Position numbers and translations under genes: made by a program | Assembly (NCBI GenBank): GCA_003456765.1 | Contig: DMOT01000154.1 | Span: forward strand, 1-6,879 | Source: Bacillota bacterium | GTDB taxonomy: Bacteria; Bacillota; DTU025 | DNA: 6,879 bases | Direction of reading: 5' to 3' | Part shown: piece after piece, positions 5,908-6,879 of the stretch | How positions within the stretch are numbered: position 1 is the stretch's first letter | Layout of the letters: every line of letters begins with the position of its first letter | The notes under the pieces: model-generated | What the model was told of the DNA's origin: nothing | What the model saw: the letters and a program-made list of their open reading frames with translations, nothing else | Databases searched by the model: none

Positions 5908-6801
5908 ATGGGGATTGGATTGAAGAGAGTGTTGGCGGTAGGCCTGATCGTGGTCTTCTTGTGTTCAGTTTCGGTTGCTTCGGCCGCTGGCTCACTGTTG
6001 CCCTTTGATCATGAGTGGACGGCGGCTGAGGTGAGAGCCAGGATCGCTGCTGGCGCCAGAGTGAACGCGAGAGACGATGATGGCTGGACGCCCCTGATGT
6101 TTGCCGCTGAGCATTCCGATGTTGAAGCCGTTACTGCTTTGCTTGAGGCGGGCGCAAATGTGAACGCCAGGTCAGCGTTTGGTTGGACGGCATTGATGTC
6201 GGCGGCCCTGTACAACACTGACCCTCAAGTCATTGCCAGGCTTGTCGAAGCCGGTGCCAGCGTCAATGTAATGGCGGAAGACGGCTCGACGCCTCTGATT
6301 CTTGCGACGTACAATGACTCCCCAGCGGCTGTGGGGCTGGTTCTGGCTGCTGGCGCCGATGTTGATGTAGAAGATATTCGTAGCTGGACTGCGCTGATGT
6401 ATGCGGCTGGATGGGCCGACATCGAAGCCATTTCCGCCTTGCTCGAAGCGGGTGCAGATGTGAACGCCAGGTCGCCGCTGGGATGGACGCCGTTGATGTC
6501 GGCGGTTTCATGTGGCTACTGGCCCGCGGAGGTCCGCGAGTTTCAGTGGGAGGATTTCGATGAGGATTGGGTCTGGGATGAGGATGAGGATTGGGAGTGG
6601 GAGTGGGAAAGCGGGTGGACTGCGCTTATGATGGCAGCTACGTACTGCGAGAGCCCGGATGTCATCCTTGCGCTGCTTGAAGCGGGCGCTGACGGCAAGC
6701 TGAAGTCGCACGACGGAATGACAGCCTTCGATTACGCGAATGACAACGAAGGCATCAAAGGCACCGACGTGTACTGGCTGCTCAATGAGGCCAGATTCTG
6801 A
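5908..6801 (+). CDS. Secreted ankyrin-repeat protein with an acidic, tryptophan-rich insert
   Basis: From the ATG at 5908 the protein has 297 residues. It begins with a clear signal peptide: KR at residues 6-7, hydrophobic core 8-21, probable cleavage after A26 in VASA|AG. After a degenerate capping unit (about 35-58), ankyrin repeats start at residues 59, 92, 126, 159, 192, 236 and 270, most with GWTPLM/GWTALM, an LLEAGA helix end and a DVNAR turn. Unit 5 is 44 residues instead of 33-34: its second helix and turn are replaced by residues 211-234, 14 of them acidic and 6 tryptophan. The last unit is a shortened cap ending in LLNEARF. Ankyrin repeats bind proteins, so this is probably an exported binding or scaffold protein; the partner is unknown. 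The start is uncertain. AAGAGGG touches the ATG, while the in-frame TTG at 5920 would give MKRVLAVG with that site 12 bases upstream. It lies after a terminator and so is probably transcribed separately from yhaON. Confidence 0.85.
   Translation: MGIGLKRVLAVGLIVVFLCSVSVASAAGSLLPFDHEWTAAEVRARIAAGARVNARDDDGWTPLMFAAEHSDVEAVTALLEAGANVNARSAFGWTALMSAALYNTDPQVIARLVEAGASVNVMAEDGSTPLILATYNDSPAAVGLVLAAGADVDVEDIRSWTALMYAAGWADIEAISALLEAGADVNARSPLGWTPLMSAVSCGYWPAEVREFQWEDFDEDWVWDEDEDWEWEWESGWTALMMAATYCESPDVILALLEAGADGKLKSHDGMTAFDYANDNEGIKGTDVYWLLNEARF
6121..6505 (+). repeat. Internal 300-bp direct duplication within the ankyrin gene
   Basis: Bases 6121-6205 match 6421-6505 with an offset of exactly 300 bases (three ankyrin units). 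About 46 of the first 60 positions are identical, including the run TGTGAACGCCAGGTC, followed by a near-identical stretch ending TTGATGTCGGCGG. At protein level, DVEAVTALLEAGANVNARS matches DIEAISALLEAGADVNARS. This suggests that a block of three repeats was duplicated as one unit and then diverged. Confidence 0.6.
6559..6606 (+). repeat. Short in-frame tandem repeats coding the W/D/E insert
   Basis: GATGAGGATTGGG occurs at 6559-6571 and again at 6583-6595, 24 bases (8 codons) apart. GAGTGG is then repeated twice at 6595-6606. All lie in frame inside ankyrin unit 5. The pattern fits expansion by replication slippage in a G-rich, T-poor tract that codes DEDW and EW units. Confidence 0.75.
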
Positions 6802-6879
6802 CGATTGACTGTTCGGTTTTTCAAGGAAACGATTTGGGGCGCTCCATGAATCCATGTTCGGGTTGCCGACTGCGAGTGA
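6802..6879. other. Region after the ankyrin gene, nothing supported
   Basis: These 78 bases contain no hairpin I can support as a terminator. An ATG at 6846 opens a frame of 11 codons (MNPCSGCRLRV) to the window edge, but it has no nearby ribosome binding site, so it is not called a gene. Confidence 0.4.

Noticed and set aside
6846..6879. Start of a further gene (MNPCSGCRLRV) with a CxxC pair
   Set aside because: Only 11 codons are visible and no ribosome binding site lies near the ATG. The CxxC alone is not enough.

Overview
The window is GC-rich DNA with every recognisable gene on the + strand. It reads as bacterial chromosome, most likely from a high-GC Bacillota (Firmicutes) or a relative. 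That placement rests on the YhaO/YhaN-type gene pair, TTG start codons and GGAGG-type ribosome binding sites. It is an inference from gene content, not a phylogenetic result.

Layout. (1) 2-322: the C-terminal part of a single-pass membrane protein, cut by the window edge, probably an anti-sigma factor. (2) 327-1397: an exported protein with an RseB/LolA-like architecture, starting 4 bases after the previous stop. The two look like the distal end of a sigma factor / anti-sigma / periplasmic-type sensor operon whose sigma factor gene would lie upstream. (3) 1398-1510: an intergenic gap dominated by an 18-bp, 17/18-matched inverted repeat (1443-1504). Its right arm contains the only Shine-Dalgarno-like sequence for the next gene, and it is followed by a U-rich run that reaches that gene's TTG start. 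(4) 1511-2776 and 2780-5686: a tightly coupled pair encoding a YhaO-type metallophosphoesterase (SbcD/Mre11-like) and a YhaN-type ABC ATPase (SbcC/Rad50-like). The ATPase has a membrane hairpin in the middle of its coiled coil instead of a zinc hook. (5) 5687-5907: an intergenic region with a hairpin terminator and no convincing promoter. (6) 5908-6801: a secreted ankyrin-repeat protein with about seven repeats, the fifth disrupted by an acidic, tryptophan-rich low-complexity insert. (7) 6802-6879: no supported gene.

Functionally, genes 1 and 2 probably sense envelope stress and control a sigma factor. Genes 3 and 4 probably form a membrane-anchored DNA end-processing nuclease complex. The ankyrin protein is a separate unit after a terminator and has no evident functional link to its neighbours. 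I do not see a clear undescribed system. The most interesting points are the hairpin over the yhaO start and the W/D/E insert in the ankyrin protein.
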